64,000 bases of DNA from Oenanthe sinensis (GCA_028671895.1 CM053794.1:36968501-37032500); one strand, 5' to 3'; positions 13,201 to 25,389 are shown, counted from the first letter of the stretch. Notes: a model not told the origin generated them from the letters alone. Translations and numbers: made by a program.

Positions 13201-14949
13201 ATATAATAAAGGAGAATCCCGAGGCGCTCTCAAATCGCTCGAAACTATTTTTCTAATTTTTCTAGAATTTAAGTATTAAAAATTTAGATAATTGTTAGTT
13301 GCCTTCTAATAAGAGTTTAATTACTACTTGCTTTCTAATTGAAAGTTTTATAAGGAAATACTAACTTACTCTAATTAAAATTCTAATAAAATTAATACTT
13401 AACTTCTAATTAGGATTTCAATTACTATTTATCTTCTAATTAAGAATTTATTTAATAAATATTAAAATATTCTGATTATAAGTCTTATAAAAATAATTGT
13501 ATGGGAGATCTAAACAATAAACGATAGAGCGACTTAATGGCGAAAAATGTGGTTCACAAAAGGGCGGCTCATTAAGGAGAAACATGTTAATCGTTAAAAT
13601 TGGAGAATTCTCAGGTGCTTTTAAAGGGCTCTAAATTAATTTTTTAATTTTTTAAAATTTATGAATATAAAATTTATATAAATTTCTATTTGTATTTTAA
13701 TAAGAGTCTAATTACTATTTATATTCTAATTAGGTGTCTTTTAATAAAATATTAACTTATCTTATAATTACGATTTAAAGAAGAAACGATAAAATCTCGA
13801 AACTATTTTTCTACTTTTTTAGAATTTATTTATTAATAAACTTATATAAATTACTATTTGTGTTTGAATAAGAATCTAATTAATAGTTACCTTTCAATTA
13901 GGATTTTAATTATTCTAATCAGTAAATATTAACATATTGTAACTATAATTCTTATAAAAGTAATTTTTTTTATACAAGTAAAATATATTATATATAAGTT
14001 ACCTTATTCTGTAACAAAAATAGTTTTAATAAAATTACAAAAAAAGAAATTGACGACTAATCGAGTGAGCGACATAATAAGGAGTAACATGTCAATAATT
14101 AGAATTTAATACTCATATTATGATTTTTATTTATAAATGACAAAAATTTATTAATTATGTTATCAATATAGATTCTATTTGATATTTAAATAAATAATGA
14201 TAAAATGACTCATTATTCAGAAAAAATGTTTAAGAACAAAACGAGTCAAGAGGAAAGAGCGTGTTAAATGTTAGACAATCATGTTATGATTTTAAAAAAC
14301 ATAAGCTCACATTTGAATATTTTTTTTACTGTGGGAACCTGCACAATAGTCTGCAAACCACGTGAACCAGGTAAACCGCACAAGTGCAACAGGTTCTGGC
14401 CCAGGGTGACATAAACACAAATTCTCCTCCCGTGGGATTCAAACATGTGACCAAGAAGATGATATTCCTCTCTTTAACCAATTGAGTCAAGCCTTGTGGG
14501 CCTCACATTTGAATTTTGAGAAAAACTAACAATGATTAATATATAATAACATTTAAGATAATTAAGTTTATTATATTTTGTATTTGGGTGTACAGCCTAA
14601 TTAAAAATGACTATATATACTATAAGATAAATTTTTAAGTTACGTTATAAATGATATTCAAAAGTTAAGTTATAAATGATGTTATTTTATCACACTAATA
14701 ATAGAAAAATATTTAATTTTTAACTCAATTTACCAAAATAATATTAATATATTTTTCACACACACATATATAAAATACTAAATTATTTAATTATTAATCA
14801 ATTTATAAAATATTATTTTAACTAATTTATACAGTATTGTAATTCTCTGTTTAATAATTTTTTTAAAATTATAAAATTAATTCCTTACAATTTTTAACAA
14901 GTTTATAAAAATATTATAAAGCCACTGCGAAACGCGGCTTTGTCGACTT
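13201..14949 (+). mobile_element. Helitron-like element, array element 3
   Basis: Starts with the family motif ataataaaggagaa and ctctcaaatcgctcg. It ends with a GC hairpin zone (gccactgcgaaacgcggc) and gtcgacttc, where the expected CTAG is mutated. The second half (14100-14940) aligns with element 4 (15510-16611). A SINE sits inside at 14318-14505. No coding frame. Confidence 0.55.
14318..14505 (-). mobile_element. tRNA-derived SINE, copy 1, with 13 bp target duplication
   Basis: On the minus strand the element starts about ggcccacaaggcttgactc (box A-like, ggcttgactcaattgg), carries a box B-like gtttgaatcccac about 45 bases on, and ends in an A-run (T-run at 14318-14325 on the plus strand). 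The 13-mer ctcacatttgaat lies at both edges. The paralogous sequence near 16003 has a single ctcacatttgaat with no insert, which is an empty site. A second copy is at 24937. Confidence 0.8.
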
Positions 14950-15558
14950 CCTATTTATGTGTTATTTTTCTAATTTTTCTAAATTTATGTATTAAAATAT
15001 AAATAAATTTATATTTACCTTCTAATAAGAGTCTAATTAATACTTGATTTCTAATTGGAAGTCTTACAAGAAAATATTAACTTGTTTTAATTAAAAGTCT
15101 AATAAAATTAATATTACCACTTAATTAGGATTTCCTTCTAATTGAGAGTCTTATAAGAAAATATAACTTATACTAATTGAATGTCTAATAAAATGAATAC
15201 TTATTTTTTAATTAGAATTTCAATTACTACTTACCTCTAAATAAAAGTATAATCAGTAAATATAAAAATATTTTAATTGTAAGTCTTATAAAAATAAAAT
15301 TTACTAAATATCAGTTGACTTATTCATTAATAAAAACAATTTTATAGGAATGCTAAAGAATATTCGATAAAGTGACTTATTGGCAAAAAAATATTCGATA
15401 AGGAGAAACCTTCTAATTTTTTAGAATTTCTGTATTAAAAAAATTATATAAAAATTCTTATTTTTCTTCTAAAAAGAGTTTAATTATTATTTGTCTTCTA
15501 ATAACATGTTAATAATTACAAGTTAATACTCATATATGATTTTTATTTATAAATGATA

Positions 15559-15841
15559 CTCCTTCCGTCCCGGCCAAATATTTACATTTGATTTGGGAAC
15601 GGAGACCAGGGATAGTGAGTGTAAAATTGTTAAAATAAATGAAGTAGTGGGTGTAATAGTGATTTTATTATCAAAATAAGTGAACTAGTGGGTGTAATGG
15701 TGTAAAGTGTTGAAAAAGTGGAGTGAAGTAGTTGATGTAATAATATATTTTATTATTAAAAGTTACTATTTTTAGTAATGTAAAGAATTAGTAGGACGTT
15801 CCAAAAAGGAAAGTGTAAATAAATGGAAGGGACAGAGGGAG
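15559..15841. mobile_element. Stowaway-type MITE
   Basis: Terminal inverted repeats start CTCCTTCCGTCCC on the left and end GGGACAGAGGGAG on the right, with inner match around atatttacat/gtgtaaataaat. It is flanked by TA on each side, the Tc1/mariner target. Array element 3 lacks this insertion at the matching place (near 14143), which supports a mobile insert of 283 bp. Confidence 0.88.
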
Positions 15842-16141
15842 TAAAATTTATTAATTATGTTATCTATATAAATTCTATTTGAGATTTAAATAAATAACGA
15901 TAAAATGACTTATTATTCAAAAAAAATTAAAAAAACAAAACGAGTCAATAGTGTGTTAAATGTTATAATTTAACAGTCATGTTATGATTTTTAAAAAATA
16001 AGCTCACATTTGAATTTTTAGAAAAATTAACAATGATTAATACATATTTCCATTTAAGTTGATTTCTTATAAAGATTATAAAGTCTATTTATAAATGATA
16101 TTGAAATGTTAAGTTATAAATGATGTTATTTATTTTAAAGT

Positions 16142-16357
16142 AAAGCTAGGCGTACAAAATAGTGTACAAAAATATTTCTCAAATGCCACATGCTAGATTG
16201 CGATTGATTGTAATTTTATTTAATGTAATGGATTCCAATGTATTCATACAAATCTCACCAATTAAAATTTTCTAAACTGACACATCACCTATGCGGCTAA
16301 GCCACATCATTTGGGACAAATTTTTTGTACTCAATTTTGTACCATTTGCATTACTTT
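16142..16357. mobile_element. Inverted-repeat MITE nested in array element 4
   Basis: The ends carry an imperfect inverted repeat of about 40 bp built on gtacaaaatagtgtacaaaa at the left and ttttgtactcaattttgtac at the right. Array element 3 lacks the insert at the matching place near 14690. Target duplication is unclear, and superfamily not assigned. Confidence 0.6.
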
Positions 16358-16613
16358 TTATTTTATAGAAGTGATAATAAAAAAATATTTAATTTTTATC
16401 TCACTTTACCTTGATAATATTAATATATTTCTCACAAACACATATATAAAATTCTAAATTATTTATTTATAAAATATTATTTTAACTAATTTATATAGTA
16501 TTGTAACTTCTTATTTTTTTAAAATTATAAAATTAATTTCTCATAATTTTTATTTTAACAAGTTTATAAAAATATTATAAAGTCGTTACGCAGCGCGGCT
16601 TAGTCGACTAGTG

Positions 16614-16858
16614 TCAATATAAAGGAGAAGACGGAGACGGTTAGGTGACGCTCTCAAATCGTCTCAATGTATTTTTATAATTTCCAGAAATTCCCAAAAT
16701 ACTTTTCCAAAATGACGTGGTAGAATAGAAAGTTTTAATTCGTGTATTAATTTGAATGTACAAGGGGCCCATCTCATTTATTATTTTGATAACTAATTAA
16801 AATTATACAATTGTTTTTGGAAATGTTTTTGAGAAATAATTTTGGGACTCTAGCATTT

Positions 16859-16922
<64 letters not shown>

Positions 16923-17258
16923 ATGATTGATGATTGATTGATTGGTCACTTGAGTTGAGGAGAAAGTTTAGGGGAATATTAAAATGATAATTTTGATTTG
17001 GAAAAAAAGTTTAGGAGAAAATTAAGATAGTAAACTTAGTTTGAAGAGAATATTAAGATGATAACTTTTTTATTTATAATTTGAAGAAATTTTAGAAAAA
17101 TATAAAGTAATTTAGAAAAAATAGGAGAATATAAAACAACTTAGATTTTTTATAATTATTAATATTTAATAATTCCAAAATTTGAGAAAATTAGTAAAAT
17201 ATATTACGACGATTTGGGAGAACCACATCAGCGCCCTCGTCTTCTCCTTTATTGTTGA
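16614..17258. mobile_element. Inverted-repeat element built from two Helitron-family 5' ends
   Basis: The left end TCAATATAAAGGAGAAGACG reappears inverted at the right end (cgtcttctcctttattgttga, ending at 17258). The element therefore has two copies of the array's 5' terminus facing inward. AGTG flanks both sides (16610-16613 and 17259-17262). Inside are an imperfect inverted-repeat segment (about 16684-16860) and a (TA)n run of about 58 bp (16863-16920). Confidence 0.55.
16863..16920. repeat. (TA)n microsatellite
   Basis: About 29 uninterrupted TA units. Similar long tracts occur at 24858-24908, 25393-25420 and 25530-25592. Confidence 0.95.
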
Positions 17259-17334
17259 AGTGCCAACATCTTCCTAAATCGAAACGTGACGCTGACTGCT
17301 ACAATATAAGGATTATAAGTTGCGTCTTGTCTAC

Positions 17335-17460
17335 AAGTAGCTGCTTTTGGCGTAGTGGTAAACACTTAGATCCTAACAATTGGTATTAGAGCATGTCACG
17401 GGTTAGAATCTTACGGAATGCCAAAGGCGTATATTATGCCAATTTTTTTGTATATTTAAT
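17335..17460 (+). repeat. tRNA-like or SINE-like segment
   Basis: A box A-like word (ggcgtagtggta, 17350-17361) and a box B-like word (cgggttagaatct, 17399-17411) are spaced much like an internal RNA polymerase III promoter. They are followed by a T-rich tail near 17440. The segment does not fold into a convincing intact tRNA, so a decayed tRNA-derived SINE is more likely than a functional tRNA gene. Confidence 0.4.
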
Positions 17461-17719
17461 ATTAATTTAATAATTTTAATATATAAAATAATATATATTC
17501 TAACTTAATAATTATAATTAAGTGTATATTTTTATATAATATATAATTGTAGAGAAAAAAGAATCTAAGATACATCTTAGGTAATTTCCTAAGATCTTAG
17601 TACAAAATAATAGTATATTAGTAAAATTTTGAATGAATCCTGATTTTACAAAAATACCCTTACCATGTTTGCAAATAAAATCCTATATTTACTTAAGATA
17701 TATCTTAGGCTCCCTGACC

Positions 17720-18590
17720 TGGCAAAATGGGTCTGAATCCGAAGAACCGAATCAAAATTTATGGAATTGAATTCGATTTTATATAAGAAATTACATAATC
17801 CGATAAATATCTGAAAACCGATTCGATCAGAATAAAAAATTACCCGAACCGAAAATTTAACCGAAAATAATCCGAAATATTAGACCCGATAATGACTTAG
17901 AACTGATTAAAACCAAATACACAATCATTTGAACCAAATATGACTCGAAATACGATATTTGATTCTATACAAATATGAATTACATTGAATTAGAAATAAG
18001 ATAAATTAAATTTTAATCTAAATTTTTATTTATATTTTAGTAATTCATAATCTATAATATTAACCCACTTTTTATTCACTAAATTAATTTATTCTTAAAC
18101 TAAATTCATATTTAAAATAATTTTATATCAAAAAATTAAAATAGTTATACAATTAAAATTTTAAAAACTTATATTATTTTATATTATAACTAATATATTT
18201 AATAATAAGATGATTTTTAAAGTCTCATAAATTGAAAAACAGAAGGAGAAAGATAATGAATAAATTATTACTTCAATAAACTTATTTAATGGCTTTTATT
18301 TTAGTTTTACTCTAATTAAAAACTAATTCAAAATTAATCTGGGCTATATTTTTCTGATCCGAAATGATCTGAACCGAATTTAATACGAACCGAACTTAAT
18401 CTGATCTTGATCCGAAATTTAATCGATTTTAATTCAAACTTGATCCGATCCGAATCAGACCTGATCCGATCCGAACAATGCCCCAAATATATCAGAACTG
18501 AAAGTTGATCCGATCCGAATGAATCCGATCCGAAACCGATCCGATTATCTGAATTCCCAGATTTAAGCTCCCTAGCTAATCTCATAATTG
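17720..18590. repeat. Degenerate repeat rich in GATCCGAA words
   Basis: Many copies of ccgaa, gatccgatccgaa and related words lie at both ends (17735-17900 and 18350-18560), with an AT-rich centre. This pattern of subterminal short repeats is common in non-autonomous hAT-like elements. Clear terminal repeats and target duplications were not found. The frame 18334-18585 (-) is just this repeat translated. Confidence 0.45.
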
Positions 18591-19439
18591 AATAGAATAT
18601 AAAGAAGATACAAATAAAGAAACATAATATTCATATTCATTCTATATCTATAATTTTAATTAAATATTATCTGTTCCATATTATTACCAATTATCCATCC
18701 ATATTAATCCATACGGATGCGGTTCGAAATTCGTGATTACCATCCATGCGCACAACCTGTCGTGGATATGAGGATTAGTTTTCCTACCCCCCTTTGTTTT
18801 GGCTTATGAAGTATTAGGGACCTACTACAAAACATTTATTTTTATTTAAAAATAGCACAAAATGTGTTTACTTCTTTTTTTGGAAACCACAAAATGTGTT
18901 TACTTAAAAACTAAGCTAAGTTTATAATTTTAAGTTTTTTCTAAAGTAATGGACATTGTACATGGCGTTAGGGTCATTTTTAATCGATTTTTTTTATAAA
19001 TTCAAAAACTTATTTTATTAATATTTATTATGGAATATTGCGGAATATAGTATGTACTATGTATACATACATGATTTAATGAATAAAATATTGAATACGT
19101 ATCATACGGAAGGTCCATTAGCATATCCAACGTGCAAAAAGGTAAGAGCCACAAACTCCACTATGTACTGCCAAAATGGTCACGGCGTTTACGTGACTGA
19201 AAACATCTTCACACTCCCCCGATGTTTATAAACCCCCCCCCCCCCCCTCCCTCTTATGCTTATCCCATGATTCCAGTTTCAAGCATATATATGGTGTTTG
19301 CATCCCTTTAGTTTACTGCAAACCAACACTTAAAAACAAACGCACACTCTCATTGGCATATATTTACAAATTACATATATAATTAATTGATTTGATTTCG
19401 ATGCTGTTAAACGGATTGAATAAACAGTTTTAAAGAATA
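18591..19439. other. Intergenic, no gene seen
   Basis: AT-rich DNA with a homopolymer C run at about 19229-19245. No exon-like frame or terminal repeat was recognised. Confidence 0.5.
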
Positions 19440-19682
19440 CTACCTCCGTCACACCCAATTGTTAACGTTTTGAAGAGAAGGTTCGATACGCATTTTAAGG
19501 TGCATATAAAGTATAGTTCCATAACTTTTTTTTTTAAAAAAAAATTCTGAATAAAAATTTAAAATTAAATTTGTATTCAGATTTTTTTTTAAATAAGTTA
19601 TGAAACTATAATTTATATGCACCTTAAAATGCGTATCGAACCTTCTTTCCGAAACGTTAACAATTGGGTTGGACTGAGTGAG
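19440..19682. mobile_element. Stowaway-type MITE, near-palindromic
   Basis: Flanked by TA on both sides. The left arm (CTACCTCCGTCACACCCAAT, then gttaacgtttt, gttcgatacgcattttaagg) is repeated inverted in the right arm almost in full, so the whole 243 bp can fold into one long hairpin. A relative is at 53632. Confidence 0.9.
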
Positions 19683-19684
19683 TA

Positions 19685-21925
19685 TTTGTTATGATACTGT
19701 GTTAAGTTACCGATTCTCTTACCATCTTAAGAAATGACATTTTAATTGGATCCTATGTTAAATTTTAGTAACCATAGATCGAACAGGACGTAGGGAACAT
19801 AAATTTGGTAGTAGAGTATTTCCTATCAGCAGACTGTCATTTATCGGGAATAGAATGTGCGTTAATAATGTAAGGAAAAAGAATGGATGAGGAAGAATCT
19901 TATACAGAATAATTAAAGATCGAGCAAGTAAATAAAATTGGAAGACAGATAGGCGTAAAAGAGGTTACTAAATAGAAAAAGCAAAGGACCCTCACTTATT
20001 TCTGCGGAGAAACAAATACAACATTTCAGTCAGTACATTTTTTTCGTAATTGTCATATATAAATATTTCCTTCGATCAGACTTGCACGATCCCCAAAACA
20101 TAAACACACACACACGTACACTTTCGGTGCTTAATCTTGAACCATCGTCATGTTTTATTACGAAAACTAAAGATGACGTTGATGTTTTAACAGCCACACA
20201 AGTTTATTTGCATGTGTATAGGATACAGCAGGCGGGCTGCATTGGTAGCCTTGGTAGGGAAAGTCATTAAGGGCAACTAGTGCAGAAGAAAACGAATGTC
20301 TTTTTGTATATAATAGCGTCACATTTTGTTGTGAAACAGTGTTATGCAGAAATAGGGGTCACCCTTTTTGCGATAACCCGAGTCAAATCCTGAGTCTTTT
20401 TTGAAAATTGGGTCAAGTCCCAACTTTTGAATCCGAAATAAGTCAAAGTAAACTGACTCAAATGTAATAATTCACAAGCCCACCACTAACCCCAAAAGAT
20501 CATGATTTGTTGGTGTACTTAGTGGCAGTACTTTTACTTATATACGGAATAAATTATCTCAATCTACTAGGCAGAGTGTTCATGAGTTGTTTTTCTAGCC
20601 GTTTGATTCAGCGGGTACTTTGGATGGGATTCGGGCAATCTTATTTGGACGGTTGAAAAAAATTGTTGGTTATGGTGGGCCGCCGGGTCCATAACTTTTC
20701 AGGTGCATAAAATTTCATACTAGATTCACCACTTGACTGCTATAACTGAGGCGCACAGATATTTTCCTTTGTATAATATTCTTCAGATCAAGCAAGCAGG
20801 ACGGTTTTCAAACAGAACCGTGATGTGCAGCTGAGTGCTACCCCATGTTCACCGAAATTTCTCTCTGCACCAAGATTGCATGCAATATCTATCACCCTGT
20901 TTACTAGTGTAACATTGAATCGATCTTAAACAAAAACAATACGTTTGATTTTAAGAACATAATTACAGTACTATAAAACAATAATAATATTGACATCAGT
21001 CATTTAAAGTTTGATCAACAGAAATCTATATGTTATTTGTATTATATATTAATATATATTCTCTGGTCACGTGAATGAAGTGGTATATAAAATTAATTAA
21101 GGCATTGTTTGTATATAAAGTAAATACATTTTCCAATATATTATATTTATATATAAGTGGGTGTCAGTATGACAAGATTTGAAGTGCATAATCTTCTCAC
21201 CCGCACAAACAACACTACTACAACGATACAACTTGCATAGTTAATCGTATATATATCACTTATCAGGTTGTATTCCGTTGGCTGTACAGTTCAACCTCAT
21301 TACATACATTAAACTTTAGTAGTTTACAATTTGTAGTTTCGTATATAGATATTAGACATATGTATATCTCTTGTGGAATATTATATACATGCTTAATTAG
21401 ACTCCAAAGTCCAAACCCCCTGAAAACATTTTACTAGTTTTCACTTCTTTCTTTTATATCTGTATAATTTTTAGTTTCTAAAACTATATCTATATATAAT
21501 ATTTGACCTTAACACGGTTCCACGGACACCATATCTATGGAGCCTTGGCTTTTATTCCTAGTTAACAATCTAAACACCCCTATTTATTATACTATAAAAT
21601 AGTCATATTTGAGTTATAGCTAGTTCCATAATGGTTACAACAAATAATTACCCGTTTGTTTGGTAACCAATTTATAAGGTAAAATTGATTTATATTTATA
21701 AATGTTTGTGTAATAAATAAAAGCACTTATAAGGTAAAATTAATTATTGAATTTGATTTTACAATTTAACTTTATAAATATGTAGACAATATTTTTGAAA
21801 GGTGATTTTTAATATGATATTATTATATTATTAGTTTTTATACATAATAAATTATATAATTTTAATAAATTTATCAAAATTGACAATAATTTTAAAGCAC
21901 ATTGTAACAAATTAACCAGGATGAG
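19685..21925. other. Intergenic, no gene seen
   Basis: Anonymous AT-rich DNA. The frame at 20082-20270 shows no conserved features. No transposon ends recognised. Confidence 0.45.
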
Positions 21926-21926
21926 A

Positions 21927-22480
21927 TTAGGGGTGGCAATTTCGGGTTCTGGGTCAGGTTCGTGTCGGGTCATATTGTACCTGGTTTTTCCGGGTTGATT
22001 TTTTTATAAACCCTAACCCGTACCTACCAGGTTCGTGTCGGGTTTCGGGTAATTTCGGGTTTCACCACATCTACTATTTTTTTTAGATCGATTGAAAATA
22101 TACTCATATATTATATACCCCATCCATCCTGATTTATAAGGATTGATTGCTTTTGCACAAATTTTAAGATAAAATAGTTCATTTCTCTTTCATTGCACGT
22201 GAAAGTTACAATTCAAATGTATAATATATATTGTACCCACTTTGTCAGGTGTAAAAAATGGCAGAACATGTATAAAATATTATTATTACTATTAAATAAT
22301 TATGAATCAACTAACGAGTATCTTTCATTTTACGTGAAATTTACTTTATTATACTTAAACTACAATGGAGGGAAAACTCGTCACGCTTTTAAAAAGACAA
22401 AACTTAATTAACCTCTTGTTGGCTGCCGACAGTCGGGCCAAACCTTTAAAAATCTTTCAATTTTATATATTCTCGACCAT
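21927..22480. repeat. hAT-like MITE family copy 1 (ggggtggcaatttcggg)
   Basis: Starts ggggtggcaatttcgggttc and continues with a segment closely related to 41036-41640 (shared words include cacaaattttaagataaaa, tgcacgtga and aataattatgaatcaacta). The right boundary is unclear; the copy looks truncated compared with 41036-41640. Confidence 0.55.
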
Positions 22481-22667
22481 GTAATGCACAACTAGGTTTG
22501 GGTCCATATAAAGACAGTTTTTATTGGACACCTTGAAGATTATTTATAAAATATAATTTTGTTATTGTACATGTATAGTATTTAAGGTTTTCATAAAAAT
22601 ATAATTTTTTATATTATTAATTTAAGCTTATAATTCATGTGATATATAAGTCTTTTTTAAATTATAT

Positions 22668-24089
22668 ATATATATACTATATTATTAAAGCCGAAAGATT
22701 AAAAGTTTTGGTCGTCGGTTGGTTTGGTACTGGTGAACCATAGAAAAGATCTTGACCGTCCAATTTTATGTGAACCATAGAAAAAATCTTAACCATTGAA
22801 TTTTAATAAAATATAATTTTAAAAGAATATAATCATACATACAACTCTAACACCAGTAATCCTCATTTTATACACGATAATAAGATAGGATAATATTATA
22901 TTGTATTTAAATTATATTCTATAAACTTTTTTTATGAATTATACTTATCCTATAATTTTTATTTAATATATCATTAAATTTTATCCTATAATTTTTATTT
23001 AATATATCTTTAAATTTTATGATAAACAATATGCATTTTTTTAGTTTCCATTTATTTCTCTATTTTATTCGCATAACACAAATTATTTATCAAAACAAAA
23101 GCTCTACTCAAATTAGAAAAATTTTGCTCAAACTAGAACAACCCGTTCCTATCAATACATGTATGTTCAAATTAGAAAATCGACATCAACACTCTATATA
23201 CAACTCTAACCCACGTTAGTCCCCCTTTTATATAACTCATCACCGATAGAATAATATTATATTATATTTATATTATATTATATGAATATTAAATTTTATA
23301 AATATTATAATAATATTATTATTTTATTAACATTAATTAAATTTTATCACTATGTTATATCTATATTATCTATATTTTTATATTATTTTATTTTAAACAA
23401 ACTTCTCTTTTAATTAGAATATATAGTTGTACTCACAATTTACTAACATGTTTCAATTTTCCTCATCGCTCAAACACATTAATTTATTTAAAATTAAAAT
23501 TTTATAATTAAAATTTTTGAATATTAAAATTATATTATATTTTACCTACATTAAAATATACTCTTTTATTTAAATTTTAATTAAAATATTTCTAATATAT
23601 TTGTAACTCTTTTTATTAATAAAAATTTCCTAATTAAATTTAACGAAAAATAAAAAGTTTAGTCAATTGGTCGTCCGTCCGGTAAGTCCTCTTTTTATAC
23701 AACTCTTTTTATTATCGTAAGTTTTTTTATATATGATTTTTTTATGCAATTATGATATAATTATAATTTAATTTTAAAACATATATATTTTACATATAAC
23801 TCTATCATCGCTGAATCATTTTTTGTGCAACAATCTAATAACATATCTCAATTCACTTCTACTTGAAATTACAACTTATTAATTAAATATCATGAATATT
23901 AAAACTTATTAATTAAATCCCATGAATATTAAAATAATATTATTATTTTATCTATAAATAATTTTTATTATGTATTATATTATTATAACAGATATAATAA
24001 TAAATAATTATTATATATTTAAATCATATAAAACAATTAATATATAATTTATTAATCTCATCCTGTGCGTTGCACGGGTTATAAGCTAG
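22668..24089 (+). mobile_element. Non-autonomous Helitron, family A, copy 1
   Basis: The 5' region has the family words ctatattattaaag and cgaaagattaaaagttt. The 3' end is tgcgttgcacgggttataag then CTAG followed by T: a short GC hairpin upstream of CTAG, the canonical Helitron 3' terminus. The exact 5' TC is masked by a TA tract. No RepHel coding. Confidence 0.7.
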
Positions 24090-24090
24090 T

Positions 24091-24420
24091 ATATATTAAA
24101 ACCAAAAGATTAAAAGTTTGGTGGTCCTTGGTCGGTATTTGGGCCGGATCGGTTAGTTATTATTGAGCCTAGTTTTTAAATACTAATCTCCTAATTAAAA
24201 TAAATCTCACATTAATTTCCTAAATAAGACACATCTCTAAAAAAAATACAAACATTATTCTATGAAAATAGAAATAAAGTATATCAAAAATTATATAAAA
24301 TATATACATATAACATTATATAAAATTTTAATTATTATTATAAAAATAAAAATATATTCAAATTATATATAGAAAATATTAAAACAATTTGATACGTGCC
24401 ATGCACGGGATATAAGTTAG
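24091..24420 (+). mobile_element. Non-autonomous Helitron, family A, copy 2
   Basis: Starts immediately after copy 1 (tatatattaaaaccaaaag, gattaaaagtttggtgg) and ends catgcacgggatataagTTAG, with CTAG changed by one base. About 330 bp and closely similar along its length to the copy at 40382-40715. Confidence 0.7.
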
Positions 24421-24687
24421 TATTCACTTATAAACTAAGATATTATTTTTATTTTTAGAAAAGGAAAAATGTCAGAAATAGCATTATAATATGAAATAAT
24501 TGAAATAATAGTTAAAATATTATTATTTTTATTTTTAAAAAGATAAAAATAGGAAATTACATCAGTTGCAACAAATTTTGATATCTAATTTAATATTTTA
24601 ACATTATAATGAAAATTTTAAGTAATACATTGAAAAATTTATATTCACTAATAAACTATGAAACCTAATTCATTTATTTTATATTAA

Positions 24688-24853
24688 TCTATACTTATAA
24701 TTACTAACCAGTTACCTTTGGTCTGTATATATAATCAAAACATCTCACTTAAAATTTTAATCCTACAAAATTTGTGTCTTAAAATTTTCAATTTAATTTA
24801 AATAAAAAAATCAACAATATTAAAGAAAATCCGTGCATCGCACGGGTTCTAAG

Positions 24854-24857
<4 letters not shown>
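24688..24857 (+). mobile_element. Short non-autonomous Helitron, family A-related
   Basis: Begins TCTATACTTATAATTACTAA and ends ccgtgcatcgcacgggttct then aagCTAA before T. The cccgtgc/gcacggg hairpin 5' of a CTRR end is diagnostic. Length 170 bp. Confidence 0.7.
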
Positions 24858-24911
<54 letters not shown>

Positions 24912-24936
24912 CTTAGATAAAATGGTTCTCATTTAT

Positions 24937-25170
24937 TTTTATTATTTACTGTGGGAACTCGTAGTTGCTACCCTTTTTGGGTGCGCACTGGGTAAATCCA
25001 CGGACTCATGCAATATCCTGTAAACTACGTGAATTAGGTAAATCGCACAAGTGCGACAAGCTCTCGTCTAGGATGACATAATCACACATTCTCCTTATGT
25101 GGGATTCGAACATTTGACCAAGATGATGATATTTCTTTCTTTAACAAATTGTGCGGGTCTATTTTTTTTT
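24937..25170 (-). mobile_element. tRNA-derived SINE, copy 2
   Basis: Minus-strand relative of the SINE at 14318, sharing tactgtgggaac, cgcacaagtgcgac, gatgacataa and gtgggattcgaacatttgac (box B inverted). It keeps about 50 internal bases missing from copy 1 (around ctaccctttttgggtgcgca). The target duplication is not clear. Confidence 0.7.
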
Positions 25171-25389
25171 CAAAAAAAAACTTAACAGGGTGATAATATG
25201 ATTTAACATACCAGACTATTAATTAATCAACCAAATTTTTGCTATTTCGACTTTAATAATACAAGCTTGTAATTCGTTCAATGCACGAATTTATTTTATA
25301 TATTTATAATTTTTTATTTATATTTAATATATATATATATATGTAATTTGAACTATAATAAATAAAATTTTATTTGATATTAATATATA

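Larger units (their letters stand above)
14950..16611 (+). mobile_element. Helitron-like element, array element 4 (5'-truncated)
   Basis: Paralogue of element 3 without the aaggagaagac head. It ends with gcagcgcggcttagtcgaCTAG followed by T, the cleanest 3' Helitron terminus of this family here. It carries two nested MITEs (15559-15841 and about 16142-16357) that element 3 lacks. Confidence 0.6.

Noticed and set aside
12500..13600. CRISPR-like repeat array
   Set aside because: Repeats are diverged and unevenly spaced within a plant transposon; CRISPR is not expected in nuclear plant DNA.
17346..17420. Functional tRNA gene
   Set aside because: Only box A- and box B-like words are present; no consistent cloverleaf.
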